A stretch of 64,000 nt of DNA from Cannabis sativa (taxonomy: Eukaryota > Streptophyta > Magnoliopsida > Rosales > Cannabaceae). Where the stretch lies: NCBI RefSeq assembly GCF_029168945.1, contig NC_083605.1, forward strand, positions 27,541,280 to 27,605,279. The letters run 5' to 3'. Below, piece after piece: positions 9,921-23,036 of the stretch (positions within the stretch are counted from its first letter, which is position 1; every line of letters begins with the position of its first letter). The notes below the pieces were generated by a model. The model ran no database searches, was not told where the DNA came from, and saw only the letters and a list, made by a program, of their open reading frames with translations. Both the position numbers and the translations under genes were made by a program.

Positions 9921-11571
9921 ATTTGGAAATTAGCAGATAATTAGGGTTTAATTACGAAAATTAGCTATCAATTCTAAATTATTAATTTATTATGATTTAT
10001 TGAATTCAGAATGCATTTGGTATGTCATATATAGAAATTTCATAATTTTGCATATTCAGTGCCCGGCAACATTGGAACGCGGTGTATGGCTTAGTTTAAT
10101 CACATCTTAGTATTTTAGTTTAGCGGGGCAGTATAGTTAGACATTGGGAATGTCGAGAATGTTCGGGATTTTAGAATTTCCCAAATTACCCCTTAGTAGC
10201 TTTTAGTGATTTTTAGTGTTTAAAGGGGCAAAATGGTCAATTTGCTACGTTGTATTTTGTCTTTTTGTGGGCTAAATTAAATCAGGTTTTTAATTGATTT
10301 TTAAGCTGAATCATTTGGATAAACCAATGTAATTTCATTATTTTGCAAAAAAAATAGAAAATCATCAACAAGTCACATTTTCACTCTCATCTTTCTCTCT
10401 TTTCGAACCCACCTTGAACTAGCCAGGGTTCTTGTTTTCTCACCTTCATTTCAGTGTTTTCAGCAGTTCAAAGTGTAATCCAAGCCAAGGTATAAGCTCT
10501 AGTAACCTCCTTTTTGTTTTCTTGAATTGTAAGAAAAAGGAAATTTTGCATGAGTTGTTGTTTTAGTTGCTATTCTAGCTGCTAGTGTTGGTTATTGTTA
10601 TCTATGTATTAATTATGCTTAGAAATGTTGTTTTAGGTTTGTGGTGGTGGCTGATTTAGTGTTTGAGCAAGCTTTGAGTTTTAGAACTCAAGCTTGGCTC
10701 ATTAATGGCTAGTTTTGTTTTAGTGCTTGTAGCTGTGTTTTGTTGCTTGGAAAATAATCTTTAGGATGCTTAGAACAGGTCTGGAAGGTTTCATGTGGAT
10801 TGGGGTTGATTTGAATGAGTTATAAATTTTTTGACTCGTTCCTGCACTGAACCGGAATTCCGATTCAGAGGGGCCTGCAGGAACTGGAATTCTGGTTGGC
10901 TCCCAGGAAACCCCACAGAACCGGAATTCCAGTTGGGGAACCGCTCTACCGGTTGGGGCAATTTTGGGAACCCTAGTTTTTCCCATTTTTGTGTTGTTTA
11001 GGGTATTGCCGTGTTATTTATCGATAGGAAAACTTTTAGTTTCATGTTTAAGACCCCGGAAAGTGATTTAGCGTGTCACTCACCTATGTTATGATTAATG
11101 TGATTTAGGAGCCTATAATTCGCCGAGCAGTTGTTCCACTCAGGTTGGCTGGCACACCTGAATTCAGAATCAAGGTAAGATTAGTATAATGTCATGCATA
11201 TGTTGATAAATGTTTAGTGTACATGTTAGTTGCCGTCAGAATAACATATTAGATATATGTTAGGGAAATCTATAGCCATCAGATTAGCATATCAGGGCAA
11301 CAGTGAGGTGTACATAGAGTTGCACCGAGATGCCATCAGATATATGCTAGGCTATCAGATAGTATGATTTAACTGCTACCACATCAGTACGATTAGAGTA
11401 CTGAGTATAGGCTGGATTCGCGGTTAGTCATACTTTGTCCAGAACGTTCCTGATTCAGTTAGGGTTATGGTTAGGTGTATGGGCGCCTGATTATAACCCG
11501 GGATATTAGTATGTTTATTATGTTATGCTTTTCTTACTGAGTTTGTCGACTCACAGTGCTATTGCTATGTG
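9900..11571 (+). repeat. G2 3' LTR, cut by copia element C1
   Basis: Starts TGTAAAGACCGC and follows G1-type LTR order: conserved inverted repeat 10665-10700, a palindrome-rich stretch near 10850-10960, the shared core with TTATCGATAGG near 11017, the TGTATGGGCG-loop hairpin 11462-11499 and the TGAGTT hairpin 11538-11553. It stops at 11571 where the C1 LTR begins. The missing end (about 0.3-0.4 kb) is not seen elsewhere in this window. Confidence 0.88.
11462..11499 (+). other. TGTATGGGCG-loop hairpin in G2 LTR
   Basis: Fourteen-base arms around the loop TGTATGGGCG. All 14 positions pair if G-U pairs are allowed. The G3 LTRs have the same loop with an unrelated 11-bp perfect stem. Confidence 0.75.
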
Positions 11572-13464
11572 TGTTGGAAATTATTTTACCAGGATCTTAG
11601 ATCTACTCACAAGTATGTTTATTAACATCCTAAATATGAACTTTCTAAAACGATGAAATAAACACATATAAAGTTAAAGAAACCTTACATTGGTTGCAGC
11701 GGAATATAATGACTCCTTCCGTTCAGATATCTAGCCCTTGATTCCTTTCTGTAGCAGAGCATTATCAATATCTGAACCTGGATCTCTTTCTCTGAATCTT
11801 TGATGCTGAAACTCCTTTGCTGATGATCTTTCTTCACGATCTTCCTCACTATGATTGAGGTATTGCTTGATGTGTGTGGGCACTACTCTAATCACTAAGG
11901 ATTTCGAAATTCTAAGGAAGAAGAGAGAGAGTGGTCAGCTAAAGATAGGGAGAGAGAAGGCTCAGTTTTTTCTGAATCAGAAGAAGTCTGAAGAAAAGTC
12001 TTATTTTTCTGAAGCCTTCACTATCTATTTATAGCATTCCACTAGGGTTAGATTTGAATTATATGGCATTAAAATAATGAAAAAATCAATTTAAAATGCT
12101 ACAATATGTGGTCGGCCATGCCTTTAATGGATTGGGCCTTGGGCTTTGCAATTTTACAATTTTAACACCTTTTGTATCTGATTTTCTCAAAAATGTCAAT
12201 TTCTTAATTCAAACATTTAAATGCCAATTCTAACTATTTAATAACTATAAATAATTATTAAATAATATTGCCATTTATCATATTTATTAATTGAACCATA
12301 CAAAGTATCATAATTAACAAATATGCCCCTATAAACTCTTTCTTTACAATTTCGCCCTTACTTAGTGAAAAATTCACAAATAGACATAGTCTAATTTGAG
12401 AATTATAATTGATTAATCAAAACCAATTACATGAGTCTTACAAGCAATATTATCTCAACTAGTGCGGGGACCATGGGTCTATATAACCGAGCTTCCAATA
12501 AGTAGATCAAGAATTTAGCACTAAAATTCACTAACTTATTAATTCTTCGTTGAATCCACGCATAGAACTTAGAATTGCACTCTCAGTATATAGAATGCTC
12601 TATATGTTCCACCATATAGACACATCATTAGTTATCCATTGTTATAATCCTAATGTGATCAATTATCCTCTATATGAATGATCTACACTGTAAAGGGATT
12701 AGATTACCGTTACACCCTACAATGTATTTATTCCTTAAAACACTTGACCCCGTACAAATGATATTTCAGCTAATGTGAAATGAGTACTCCACCATTTATT
12801 TTCGTTTGGTCAAGCTCGAAGGAGATCATCCTTTGCTTACTATTCGCCAGATAGAAGCTATAGATTCCATGTTTATGTTAGCGCTCCCACTCAATTGCAC
12901 TACCGTGTTCCCAAAATGTACGTATCACCCTGACCCAAAAGTAGGCTTAACTAACAAATCAAAGAACACGAATAGCCTCTAGAGATCGAGCCTAATCATA
13001 ACAGGATTAAGATCATTTGATCTAGGATCAACTAGGCGATATTGACTTGAATAGATATTACGGTAAGTTTAATAAATCTAAGTCAAAGTTCAATATCGGT
13101 CCCTTCCGATGCATACTCCATGCATCCAACCTGAGCTTTACTTTAACCAATGCTCTGGAAAGAACATAGTATTTCTCCAAATACAAGTAAACTCTGTTGT
13201 AGATTATCATATCAGTAAAACCCTGTGTCTGATAAATCTAGGAAACTTTATTCACATAGTCATGTTTACTTTCCAATGTGTTGACGGCACAATAAACAAG
13301 ATCAAGTATGTGAAAAGGGTTTCAGATGAATTTATACATTATGTACATATAATCATGAAATAAATCATGTGAACCATGCAACATTAAATGTTATTTCTGA
13401 TCTATATTAATAAGTAAATCTGATTATATTGAAATGAGTTTTATTTAGGGCATAAAACCCAACA
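11572..13464 (-). repeat. C1 3' LTR (1893 bp)
   Basis: Plus-strand ends TGTTGGAAATTATTTTACC and CATAAAACCCAACA, i.e. TGTTGGGTTTTATGCCC...CCAACA in element sense. The same length and ends recur in C2 and C3/C4. In element sense a TATA box lies at 12033-12025. An 84-codon antisense frame at 13109-13363 is considered under findings. Confidence 0.92.
12025..12033 (-). promoter_or_regulatory. TATA box in C1 LTR
   Basis: The minus strand reads TATAAATAG. It is identical in all complete copia-like LTRs here, followed by a CT-rich leader. Transcription would start about 25-35 bases downstream; this is inferred. Confidence 0.6.
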
Positions 13465-15683
13465 AACTCCCACTTGCACTAATATAAAACAAAAAGTGCG
13501 TTTCAAATAATCTCAACACCTTGATATACAAATCAAATGTAGTAGTAGTAAACTCCTCGTAATAGGATCTGAAAGGTTGAATTAAACACAACCTTTTCTC
13601 CACCATTACTCTTCCTTAATCACAAAATCATTGATAATGTGAAATTCCTCTCTATATGTCTACTCTCTTGGGATACTGGATTCTATATCTTTGGCAACTA
13701 CTTTTGGTTAATCAGGAAATTAACACTAGTAGTTTAAGGCAATTTGGAATGGTGCCAAAGATGTATAGAACTTTCCTTAGACTGAATAAGTACCTTTCCT
13801 GCAGCTTTAACATTCAGTCCCTCTCTGGTAGACCTAGAGACTTCAGATAGGTTTTTACACTTCTCCAAAATCACTATTCCACCCCCAGAGTAACCACCAT
13901 CTTATCAGAAAGATTTTCTAGCACAAAGGCAAATTTCGAAATCTGATATGGCGTAGTCTAAGAGTTTTAAACACACCCTTATAGACTAACATATAGTTCC
14001 TCTTCTCAATCTTAAAATTTACTTGATTGTCTTCCAATGTTCTTCTCCTGGATTAATCTGATACCTACTCATTACTCCCACTCAACAGCAGGTGTCTGGT
14101 CTAAGGCATACAAAAGCATATCTAAGACCTCTCACTGTTGATATAAGAAATTCTTTCATGGCTTTATCTTTTCTGGAATAGTTGCGACTTTTCCTTAGAT
14201 AAAATCTATGCCTAAGAAGTTGTGAAGCTTCTATAGATTGCCATTAGAAAGAAAATGCTTCAGCATCTTACTAAAGTAAGTTGCTTGCATTAGAGTAAGT
14301 AATTACCAGGTATACCACAAGCCATAGGTTTAGATAAACTCAAACCTATAATACTAGGAACAGGAAGTTTTGTTAAGTCCATTGAATGGACTTATAAACG
14401 AAAATTTCCTTTTATGTCCTTGTAATAGAAAACTTTAGGTTACTCCATGTGAATGGATTAAACCATAGTTCTATTGGCTTTCTTCTTAGTTTCTTATCTT
14501 GACAATCCATTACTTGTTTAAACTCACAATGGATTTTAATCACTAGTGTCTCCCAAGTCATAAGAAGGTGAGTTCCTAGAAACTCTCCCACTACGACAAG
14601 GTACCGTGAATTATGTCGAAGAAAACTAAATGGTATTAACCTCTTTGGTTGTGACAAGACAACAGAGGCAGTGGGATCATCATATGTAAGATGATAGAAC
14701 ACTTTTGGAATCAAGAATTAAATATCTCTTTTATTTGCTACTTGTTTTTCAGACTTAGCCATTTTCTTAGAAAAGTAGTATTTGTTTGAACAAACACTTT
14801 CTTATCTATTGACAATGGGATGGTCCACCCCTAATCACTTAGAATAGCTAAGAAACCATGGTTAACAGTTCTAGCTTTTCTTAAGATTTTGATTAGGTCA
14901 TCCATGAATCTAGTAATGATTTACATTAAGTATACAACCATTACATCATTCTGAAATTGTATTACCATAGAAGGAATTAGGCAACGACTAGTAACTAATC
15001 ATCAACATGCAACTCAAAATTTCTGGGGAGGTAAGTTTGGATATAATTCAAAAATCAATTTAATGATCTTTGAACTGCATATCTACTAACTATTTCTCCA
15101 CCCCTATCAGTTCGCAAGATCTTTAACCACTTACCTTAATGGTTTTAACCATTGCTAGAAATTAATGAAATTTTCAAACATTTCAAATTTCTTTGCTAAA
15201 AGGTATAATCTAGAGTTATCGTTTTAAGAATACAACGAAAAACTCATATCCACCCCTGAATGTACATCCATCTGCGAATGAGATGAACTACTTTCAGTGG
15301 ATATAGGCATATTAACTCCTTGCAGAGATTGATCTTGTCAAATCCACTATGAACAAGATACAAATGCCATAGATTAAAAAAAATGTGGTAGTGTCTATTG
15401 ATGACATAGGTTTAGTTACATCAAAGAGTTCTAGAATACTTCAAGTGGATCCTGGTCACAGAATACCTAACTCATATTCCATACAGTTTTAATCCATTAA
15501 TAAAAGATGGATATTAAACCTTGAGAAAGTGTAACTGTATTGTATTCTGGAATTAGAAATTTAAGAAAATTTCTATTTGGAATCTAAAATTAAAGTCAAA
15601 GACTTAAATTTATACCAAATATAATGAGTAATTCTATCTTGGACCAGCACTACTAATACAAACTCTAAGTCAGATTTTCCCAT
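13465..15683 (-). pseudogene. C1 decayed copia pol: integrase, RT end and RNase H remnants
   Basis: Read leftwards on the minus strand. A GAG-pre-integrase remnant (LWHL-type) lies near 15390, and integrase remnants lie in about 14760-15400. Next is a 100-codon open frame at 14714-14412 (ending NLKFSITRT) that also occurs in C3. RT-end and RNase H remnants run down to the polypurine tract AGTGGGAGTT beside the LTR at 13465. Many stops and frame changes are shared with the other copies. The RT core with its Asp pair is not recognisable and the interval is too short for it. Confidence 0.65.
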
Positions 15684-15696
15684 GGTTGGGGTCTAG

Positions 15697-17586
15697 TGTT
15701 GGAAATTATTTTACCAGGATCTTAGATCTACTCACAAGTATATTGATTAACACCCTAAATATGAACTTTCTAAAACGATGAAATAAACACATATAAAGTT
15801 TAGTAAACCTTACATTGGGTGCAGCAGAATACAATGACTCCTTCCGTTCAGATATCTAGCCCTTGATTCCTTTCTGTAGCAGAGCATTATCAATATTTGA
15901 ACCTGGATCTCCTTCTCTGATTCTTCAGTGCTGAAACTCCTTCTTGCTGAAAGTCTTTCTTCACGATCTTCCTCACTATGATTGAGGTATCACTTGCTGT
16001 GTGTGGGCACTACTCTAACACTAAGAATTTCGAAATCTCAAGGCAGAAGAGAGAGAGGGAGTGGGCGGCTAGATAGAGAGAGAGAGGCTCAGGTTTTTCT
16101 GAATAAAAAGTGTAGAAATTTTAGTGTAAATTTCCTGAAGCCTTCACTATCTATTTATAGCATTCCACTAGGGTTAGGTTTGAATTATTTGCCATTAAAA
16201 TAATGAAAATATCAGAGGTAAAACCCTACAAAAGTGGCCGGCCATGCAATGTGGATTTGGGCCTCACTTTTTGCTATTTTGCAGTTTTATCAATTCTGCA
16301 TCTAATTTTCTCAAAAACGCCAATTTTCTAATTCAACCATTTAAATGCCAATTCTAACTATTTAATAACTATAAATAATTATTAAATAATATTGTCATTT
16401 ATCATATTTCTTAATTGAACCATACAAAGTATCATAATTAACAAATATGCCCCTAAAACTCTTTCTTTACAATTTCGCCCTTACTTAGTGAAAAATTCAC
16501 AAATAGACATAGTCTAATTTGAGAATTATAATTGATTAATCAAAACCAATTACATGAGTCTTACAAGCAATATTATCTCAACTAGTGGGGGACCATGGGT
16601 CTATATAACCGAGCTTCCAATAAGCAGATCAAGAATTTATAACCTAAATTCACTGACTTATTAATTCTTCGTTGAATCCACGCATAGAACTTAGAATTGC
16701 ACTCTCAGTATATAGAATGCTCTATATGTTCCACCATATAGACACATCATAAGTTATCCATTGTTATAATCCTAATTTGATCAATGATCCTCTATATGAA
16801 TGATCTACACTGTAAAGGAATTAGATTACCGTTACACCCTACAATGTATTTTATCCTTAAAACACTTAACCCCGTACAAATGATATTTTAGCTTATGTGA
16901 AATGAGATCTCCACCATTTATTTTCGTTTGGTCAAGCTCGAAGGAGATCATCCTTTGCTTACTATTCGCCAGATAGAAGCTATAGATTCCATGTTTATGT
17001 TAGCGCTCCCACTCAATTGCACTACCGTGTTCCCAAAATGTACGTATCACCCTGACCCAAAGTAGGCTTAACTAACAAATCAAAGAACACGAATAGCCTC
17101 TAGAGATCGAGCCTAATCATAACAGGATTAAGATCATTTGATCTAGGATCAACTAGGCGATATTGACTTGAATAGATATTACGGTAAGTTTAATAAATCT
17201 AAGTCAAAGTTCAATATCGGTCCCTTCCGATGCATACTCCATGCATCCAACCTGAGCTTTACTTTAACCAATGCTCTTGAAAGAACATAGCATTTCTCCA
17301 AATGCAGGTAAACTCTTGTTGTAGATTATCATATCAGTAAAATCCTGTGTCTGATAAATCTAGGAAACTTTATTCACATAGTCATGTTTACTTTCCAATG
17401 TGTTGACAGCACAATAAACAGGATCAAGTATGTGAAAAGGGTTTCAGATGAATTTATACATCATGTACATATAATCATCAAATAAATCATGTGAACCATG
17501 CAACATTAAATGTTATTTCTGATCTATATTAATAAGTAAATCTGATTATATTGAAATGAGTTTTATTTAGGGCATAAAACCCAACA
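15697..17586 (-). repeat. C2 3' LTR (1890 bp)
   Basis: TGTTGGAAATT...ATAAAACCCAACA on the plus strand, beside the polypurine tract of the internal region and the TCTAG duplication. TATA box TATAAATAG on the minus strand at 16159-16151. Confidence 0.92.
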
Positions 17587-18560
17587 AACTCCCACTTGCA
17601 CTAATATAAAACAAAATGTGCATTTCAAATAATCTCAACACCTTGATATACAAATCAAGTGTAAGAGTAGTAAACTCCTCGTAATAGGATCTAAAAGGTT
17701 GAATTAAACACAATCTTTTCTCCACCATTACTCTTCCTTAATCACGAAATCATTAATAATGTGAAATTCCTCTCTATATGTCTACTCTTCTTGGGATACT
17801 GGATTCTATACCTTTGGTTGTGACAAGACAACAGAGGCAGTGGGATCATCATATGTAAGATGATAGAACACTTTTGGAATCAAGAAAAATATCTCCTTTA
17901 TTTGCTACTTTATTTTCAGACTTAGTCATTTTCTTAAAAAAGTAGTATTTGTTTGAACAAACACTTTCTTATCTATTGACAACTGGATGGTCCACCCCTA
18001 ATCACTTAGAATAGCTAACAAAACATGGTTAACAGTTCTAGCTTTTCTTAAGATTTTGATTAGGTCATCCATGAATCTAGTAATGATTTACATTAAGTAC
18101 CCAACCATTACATCATTCTGAAATTGTATTACCATAGAAGGAATTAGGCAACGACTAGTAACTAATCATCAATATGCAACTCGAAATTTCTGGGAGGTAA
18201 GTTTGGATATAATTCAAAAATCAATTTAATGATCTTTGAACTGCATATCTACTAACTATTTCTCCACCCCTATCAGTTCGCAAGATCTTTAACCACTTAC
18301 CTTAATGGATTTAACCATTGCTAGAAATTTAAGAAATTTTCAAACATTTCAAATTTCTTTGCATAAGGTATAATCTAGAGTGATCGTTTTAAGAATACAA
18401 CGAAAAACTCATATCCACCCCTGAATGTACATCCATCTACGAATGAGATGAACTACTTTCAGTGGATATAGGCATATTAACTCTTTGCAGAGATTGATCT
18501 TGTCAAAACCACTATGATCAAGATACAAATGCCATAGATTAATAAAAAAATGTGGTTGCG
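17587..18560 (-). pseudogene. C2 decayed copia pol with internal deletion
   Basis: This matches C1 13465-15390 but lacks about 954 bp. The join at about 17812-17817 keeps one copy of CTTTGG, the short repeat found at both deletion ends in C1 (13689 and 14643). The deletion removes the RT-end and most RNase H remnants, leaving integrase remnants (about 17890-18560). No open frame of note remains. Confidence 0.65.
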
Positions 18561-19850
18561 TCTTTTGAGGACTTATGTATAGTTACATCAAAGAGTTCTT
18601 AGAATAGTACAAGTGGATCCTGGTCACAGAATACTAAACTCATATTCCATACAGTATGAAACCAATGATCGAAAACGGTTATTAAACACTTGTAAAAGTT
18701 TAACTGTATTGTATTCTGGAATTAGAAATATAAGAAAATTTCTGTTTGGAATCTAAAATTAAAGTCAAAGACTTAAATTTATACCAAATATAATGAGTAA
18801 TTCTATCTTGGACCACCACTACTAATTTAACTCTAAGTCTGATTTGCCCATACAAGTAGGAGATTTCTAAGATTGAGGATTTATATCAATTGGGAATAGA
18901 ATTTCGGGATTATAATCATATGTGTCATTTAATTTCTTAAGAGAAAATATAATGACATGAAAGGACTTATAGACCATTCATCCAATGTTATATTATTGAG
19001 CTAATTCGAAATGAATAAGCTAAGAGGAATTAGGATAATTTCGTTGTTAAATAAGAATCCAACGATGCTTCGATTAGCGAAAGTCAAAGTAATCTTATTT
19101 ATACAATCTTCTTGTCTCATATCGTAAAAATACTAGTCTAAGGTGTCATCAATTGATGAACAGCTAGATGTCGCATATACAATATTAATCTTTCGAGATC
19201 TAACACTATTATGTATGTCTAATGGTAAAAATCCATTAGGGATTTATGTCATTAGATAAACAAACTAAGTTAGACCAACAATGAAGATTCGAAATTAAAC
19301 TACAATTTAATAACAGAAAATAACATGGATCAATATAAATTCATACACAATTCAGAAATTATTAAACATATAACAAGTAGGAATGACAAGTGAAAATACT
19401 AAAACATACAATCCTAAATATTTTCCAAGGTTTTCAACAAACTGATATCAGTGTCCCGTTTAGGCGAGAGTCAAAGCTACCATTCATTGAATAGAGTTGT
19501 CAGCTCATCTAAAATGTTAAACATTCTAGCAACCTTTTAATCGATCAAGATTGGAATTCAGCGTTGTCCCGTTTAGGCGAGAGTCAAGGCAATTCTATCT
19601 TATGAGCTTCCACCATTGTTTCATAATTTGCATGTCAAATATGGTCGTCACCATTAGGGTGATCCATACCATATAAAACACTTACAAACTACTTATCTTT
19701 CGAGATTAAACGGTGTGAAATTGCTAATGAACGTTCCTCCATTAGGGAGGATTACTCACTAAAATAAACGCGATGTAAAACCAACAATGGAGATCGAATA
19801 TCTTAATAATGAAGCTCATTATTTAAAGAGAGTTGTATTTTCTTTGATTC
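18561..19850 (-). other. C2 internal region: 505-bp duplicated module with CTAAT-loop hairpins
   Basis: Not recognisably coding. Hairpins CCTCC/GGAGG (19736-19750), CACC/GGTG (19649-19661) and AATCC/GGATT (19230-19244) all have loop CTAAT in element sense, and the phrase GACTCTCGCCTAAACGGGAC recurs. It is the counterpart of 53731-54740 in C3. A complete copia element would have late gag or protease near here, but I cannot show such coding. Confidence 0.55.
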
Positions 19851-22600
19851 TCATTTTAATCTATTTATTTTAAATATATATTTATTAATTAAAATTTCCA
19901 ATTTAGAATGAAAAATTCTAAATATAAATTTTAATTTAATATTTATAAATTTTACTTAGATGGATATGAAAATAACATGAATTATTTCCATCTTAGTAAT
20001 AATTTCCAATAAATATTTAGAAAAATATTCAATTTAAGTTGTTACAAAATTAATTTAAATTAATTTACAACTCAAATTTAATTTTCTATAAATATATATT
20101 GCATTTCGAAAAATTAAAGTATTTAAGAATACAATTTTCGAAAATGCATGTTAAAATAAAAAATAAATCCTAGAAAAATTATTCTAATTTAATGTTGGCC
20201 CAAAATTAATTATTAAAATTAATTTACAACAAAAAAATATAATTTTCCTATTTAATTAAATATATAAGAAAAAAAATCAAATATTTAAGTATGATCAACT
20301 TAAATATTAATTTTCTATTTAATTAAATACACTAGAAAAATACTTCAAGCAATAACAGATAATATCTATCGAGATTTTCATGGACTAATTAATTCATTTT
20401 CTAATTAAATATATTTTACTTCATTTATTTTAATTAATCATTAAATGAAAAAAATCATTGATTTAAGTTAGTCCAAAATTAAAATAAATAATTTACAACT
20501 TTAATCTATTTTTCAAATAAAATTCGAAATTCCAGCATTTAAGAAATGCAATTTCAAAATTTGATTAATAAAATAAAGAAAAAATATATTTTGAAAATTA
20601 TTTAAATTTAGTTGAAAAAAATAAATTTCAACTAAAAATAATTTTCTATTTAATTAAGTGTCATGAAAAAGAAATATTTAAGTATCATGATGAAAATCAA
20701 CTTAGATATTTAATTTTCAAATTAATTAAATGTATTAAATTCAAGAAATAAATAATTAAGTGTAGAGAAGGCTTAATTATTAATCTCTAGTTTAATACTA
20801 GGAAAAATATACTTAAAATAAATTGTACCAAAATTAATTATTTAAATAATTAATTTCACAATGTATAATATTTCCCTATTTAATATTAGAAATAATGAGT
20901 AGTCTAGAAATAACTATCTAGAAAATATCTTATTTGACTAAGTATCTTTTCCACAAAATTTAAAAAATATCTAATTTAAGTTGTATTAGAAAAAATCTAG
21001 AACTTAAATATTTTCAAATTTAAATTTAATTAAATATCAAAAATTAAGTTGTAACCACTTAATTTAAAAATATTCCATTTTAAGTTAATATTCGAAAAGA
21101 TATCAACTTAAAAAAAATATCTAAAGAATCTTAATAACCAATTCCTAAAATTCCTCAACTTAATTTTGAAATTTTAAATTCAAAAGATATTCAGATTTAA
21201 GTTGATTAGTTATAGATAACTAAATATCAACTTAAATAGGAATAGTTAATGAAAAATTTAAATTAAGCTTCAGAAAGAATCTAGATGGTTATAATTCTAT
21301 ATTTAATTAAATACAAGAAAATACATATAGTTTAGCTTAGAATAAAATTCTTTAAACTATGATTTTCTTAAATTAATTTCAAAATAAATGAAATTAATTA
21401 TGTTGCTAATCAATTTTATTAGGTTAAACTAGTTTAATTAACCTAGTACAGTTATTCAAATCAGGCAAATGGACCTTCACAATTGGGGTGGTTCATGTGA
21501 GGGGGTGCTGGGTTCAGTATGTCGTACCCACTACTATGGCTCCCAACTCTCACACAAAGCCCAAAAGAGAGGAATTTAACCTTAAAATGAACAACTGTAA
21601 TTAATTGAATAGGCCCAAAAACTAAATGGGCCTAAATAAAATCTATCAAGAACTATGATATTTTATTTAGCAACAACAACCTATATGCATCTATAACAAA
21701 ATTAAACATATAGGCTCACACATGCACACAATTTGGATGGATCCTATCATGTTGCTAGGTCATACACAGATGAAAGAAGATTGTGAAAATTACATGTTAC
21801 AAATTATTTACATGACCAAGGGAGCCATGAGTTAAAATCAGATCATTGGATCTGTCAACAAGTTAACCATGGCTATTTGCAATCAAGCAATAATAGGTTT
21901 TAAAAACTTACAAACAAGCTAAAACACATACTCCTGCAGCAAGGTTAGCTGGATAGTTGGATGTAGGATTTATTTAATTTTAAATAAATAATTTCGAAAA
22001 ATTAATTAAATAAAAAAAAATTATTTTCGAAAATAATAAAATAAAATAAAATTTAAAAATTTCGAATTTAAAAAAAAAAATTAAAATGAAACCTACAATT
22101 TTGAAAAATTAGGTTTCAACCAACCTAAATATCATTTCAAAATTTGCTAACTACTTTTTAAAATTTTAATGTTATTTTATAAATAAAAATTAAAAAAGAT
22201 AAATAAATATCTTTTTCATATTTTAAATTTAATTTAAATAAATAAAATAACAAAATTTAAAAGTTAGCAAAATATCTTACATCTATTTAAAATTACATGA
22301 TTATAGTTATCTTATTTTAAATTTAAATAAGGTCAAATTATTTTTAAAAAAAAAAATTAATTTAAAAATTTAATATCTGACCTTAAATTTAAAAATAAGA
22401 TAAGATATAATCAAATTTAAAATAAGATAGATAATTAAGCAAAAAAAAGATAGATATTTACTATTTTCATATTCAAATTACACTAATATCATGAATTAAA
22501 TTTAAAAAATATTAATTAATTTAATTATGATAATTAGAATTGAATTAGGAATAGTAAATGTATAAATACAGAACTACATAAAAAATTGGAAGTTAAATTT
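19851..22600 (-). other. C2 AT-rich tract without genes (about 2.7 kb)
   Basis: Extremely AT-rich with recurring AATTAATT, TTTAAATT and TTAAGTTGAT phrases. No coding pattern. It corresponds to about 50900-53700 in C3 and 59160-61920 in C4 and stands where gag would be expected. It carries one copy of a 54-bp unit (about 21070-21130) that is tandemly doubled in C3 and C4. Confidence 0.6.
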
Positions 22601-22639
22601 ATGAAAAAGCATGAAAAATCGAAGAAAAACGAAAAAAAT

Positions 22640-22770
22640 GCGAGCTGTACGAATAGTATGCATTGCATACTGTCCATGGGCGCGCAACAGGGTGCTTGGG
22701 CGTGAAACCTCGGCGCAGGGGAGATTTTACATGATTTCCGCGCGCGCGCGTGGTTGCCCGATTCCTGATT
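22640..22770. other. C2 GC-rich variable segment in the 5' untranslated part
   Basis: A GC-rich block in AT-rich surroundings with a CG run (22739-22750) and a hairpin AGTATGC-ATT-GCATACT (22655-22671). Its flanks match C3 and C4, but the block itself does not. Confidence 0.6.
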
Positions 22771-23018
22771 TTTTCCGAAACTTCAAAAAATCATAACTAA
22801 TTCAAATTAAATCGAAATTGAGTTCTGTAAAAAAGGAACTTGCTTAATTTTTTCCATACTATTCAATAAAAATAATTCCAGAAACAGATATTCATTTATT
22901 TTTCACGAAAATTCACAAACATCAATCAATCATCATATAACACTCAACACAACATGATACCATCCAAAACATCAAACAATCGTTTTAAATCCAAATTTCT
23001 TGCAAGAAAATCAATTAC

Positions 23019-23036
23019 CATGGCTCTCAGGCCAGT
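23019..23036 (-). other. C2 primer binding site
   Basis: The minus strand reads ACTGGCCTGAGAGCCATGG next to the 5' LTR. C3 and C4 have TGGCCTCAGAGCCATGG. Both resemble the initiator-Met complement TGGTATCAGAGCC with changes at bases 4-5. Confidence 0.65.

Larger units (their letters stand above)
11572..15683 (-). mobile_element. C1: truncated minus-strand copia-like element
   Basis: A complete 3' LTR (11572-13464) is followed by the polypurine-tract end of the internal region (13465-15683), reading leftwards. Homology to C2, C3 and C4 stops at 15683. The rest of the internal region and the 5' LTR are missing. It was inserted into the G2 LTR; the right target duplication cannot be identified. 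Confidence 0.85.

Noticed and set aside
22611..22796. 61-codon frame across the GC-rich C2 segment
   Set aside because: The interval differs completely in C3 and C4 and the frame is not preserved.
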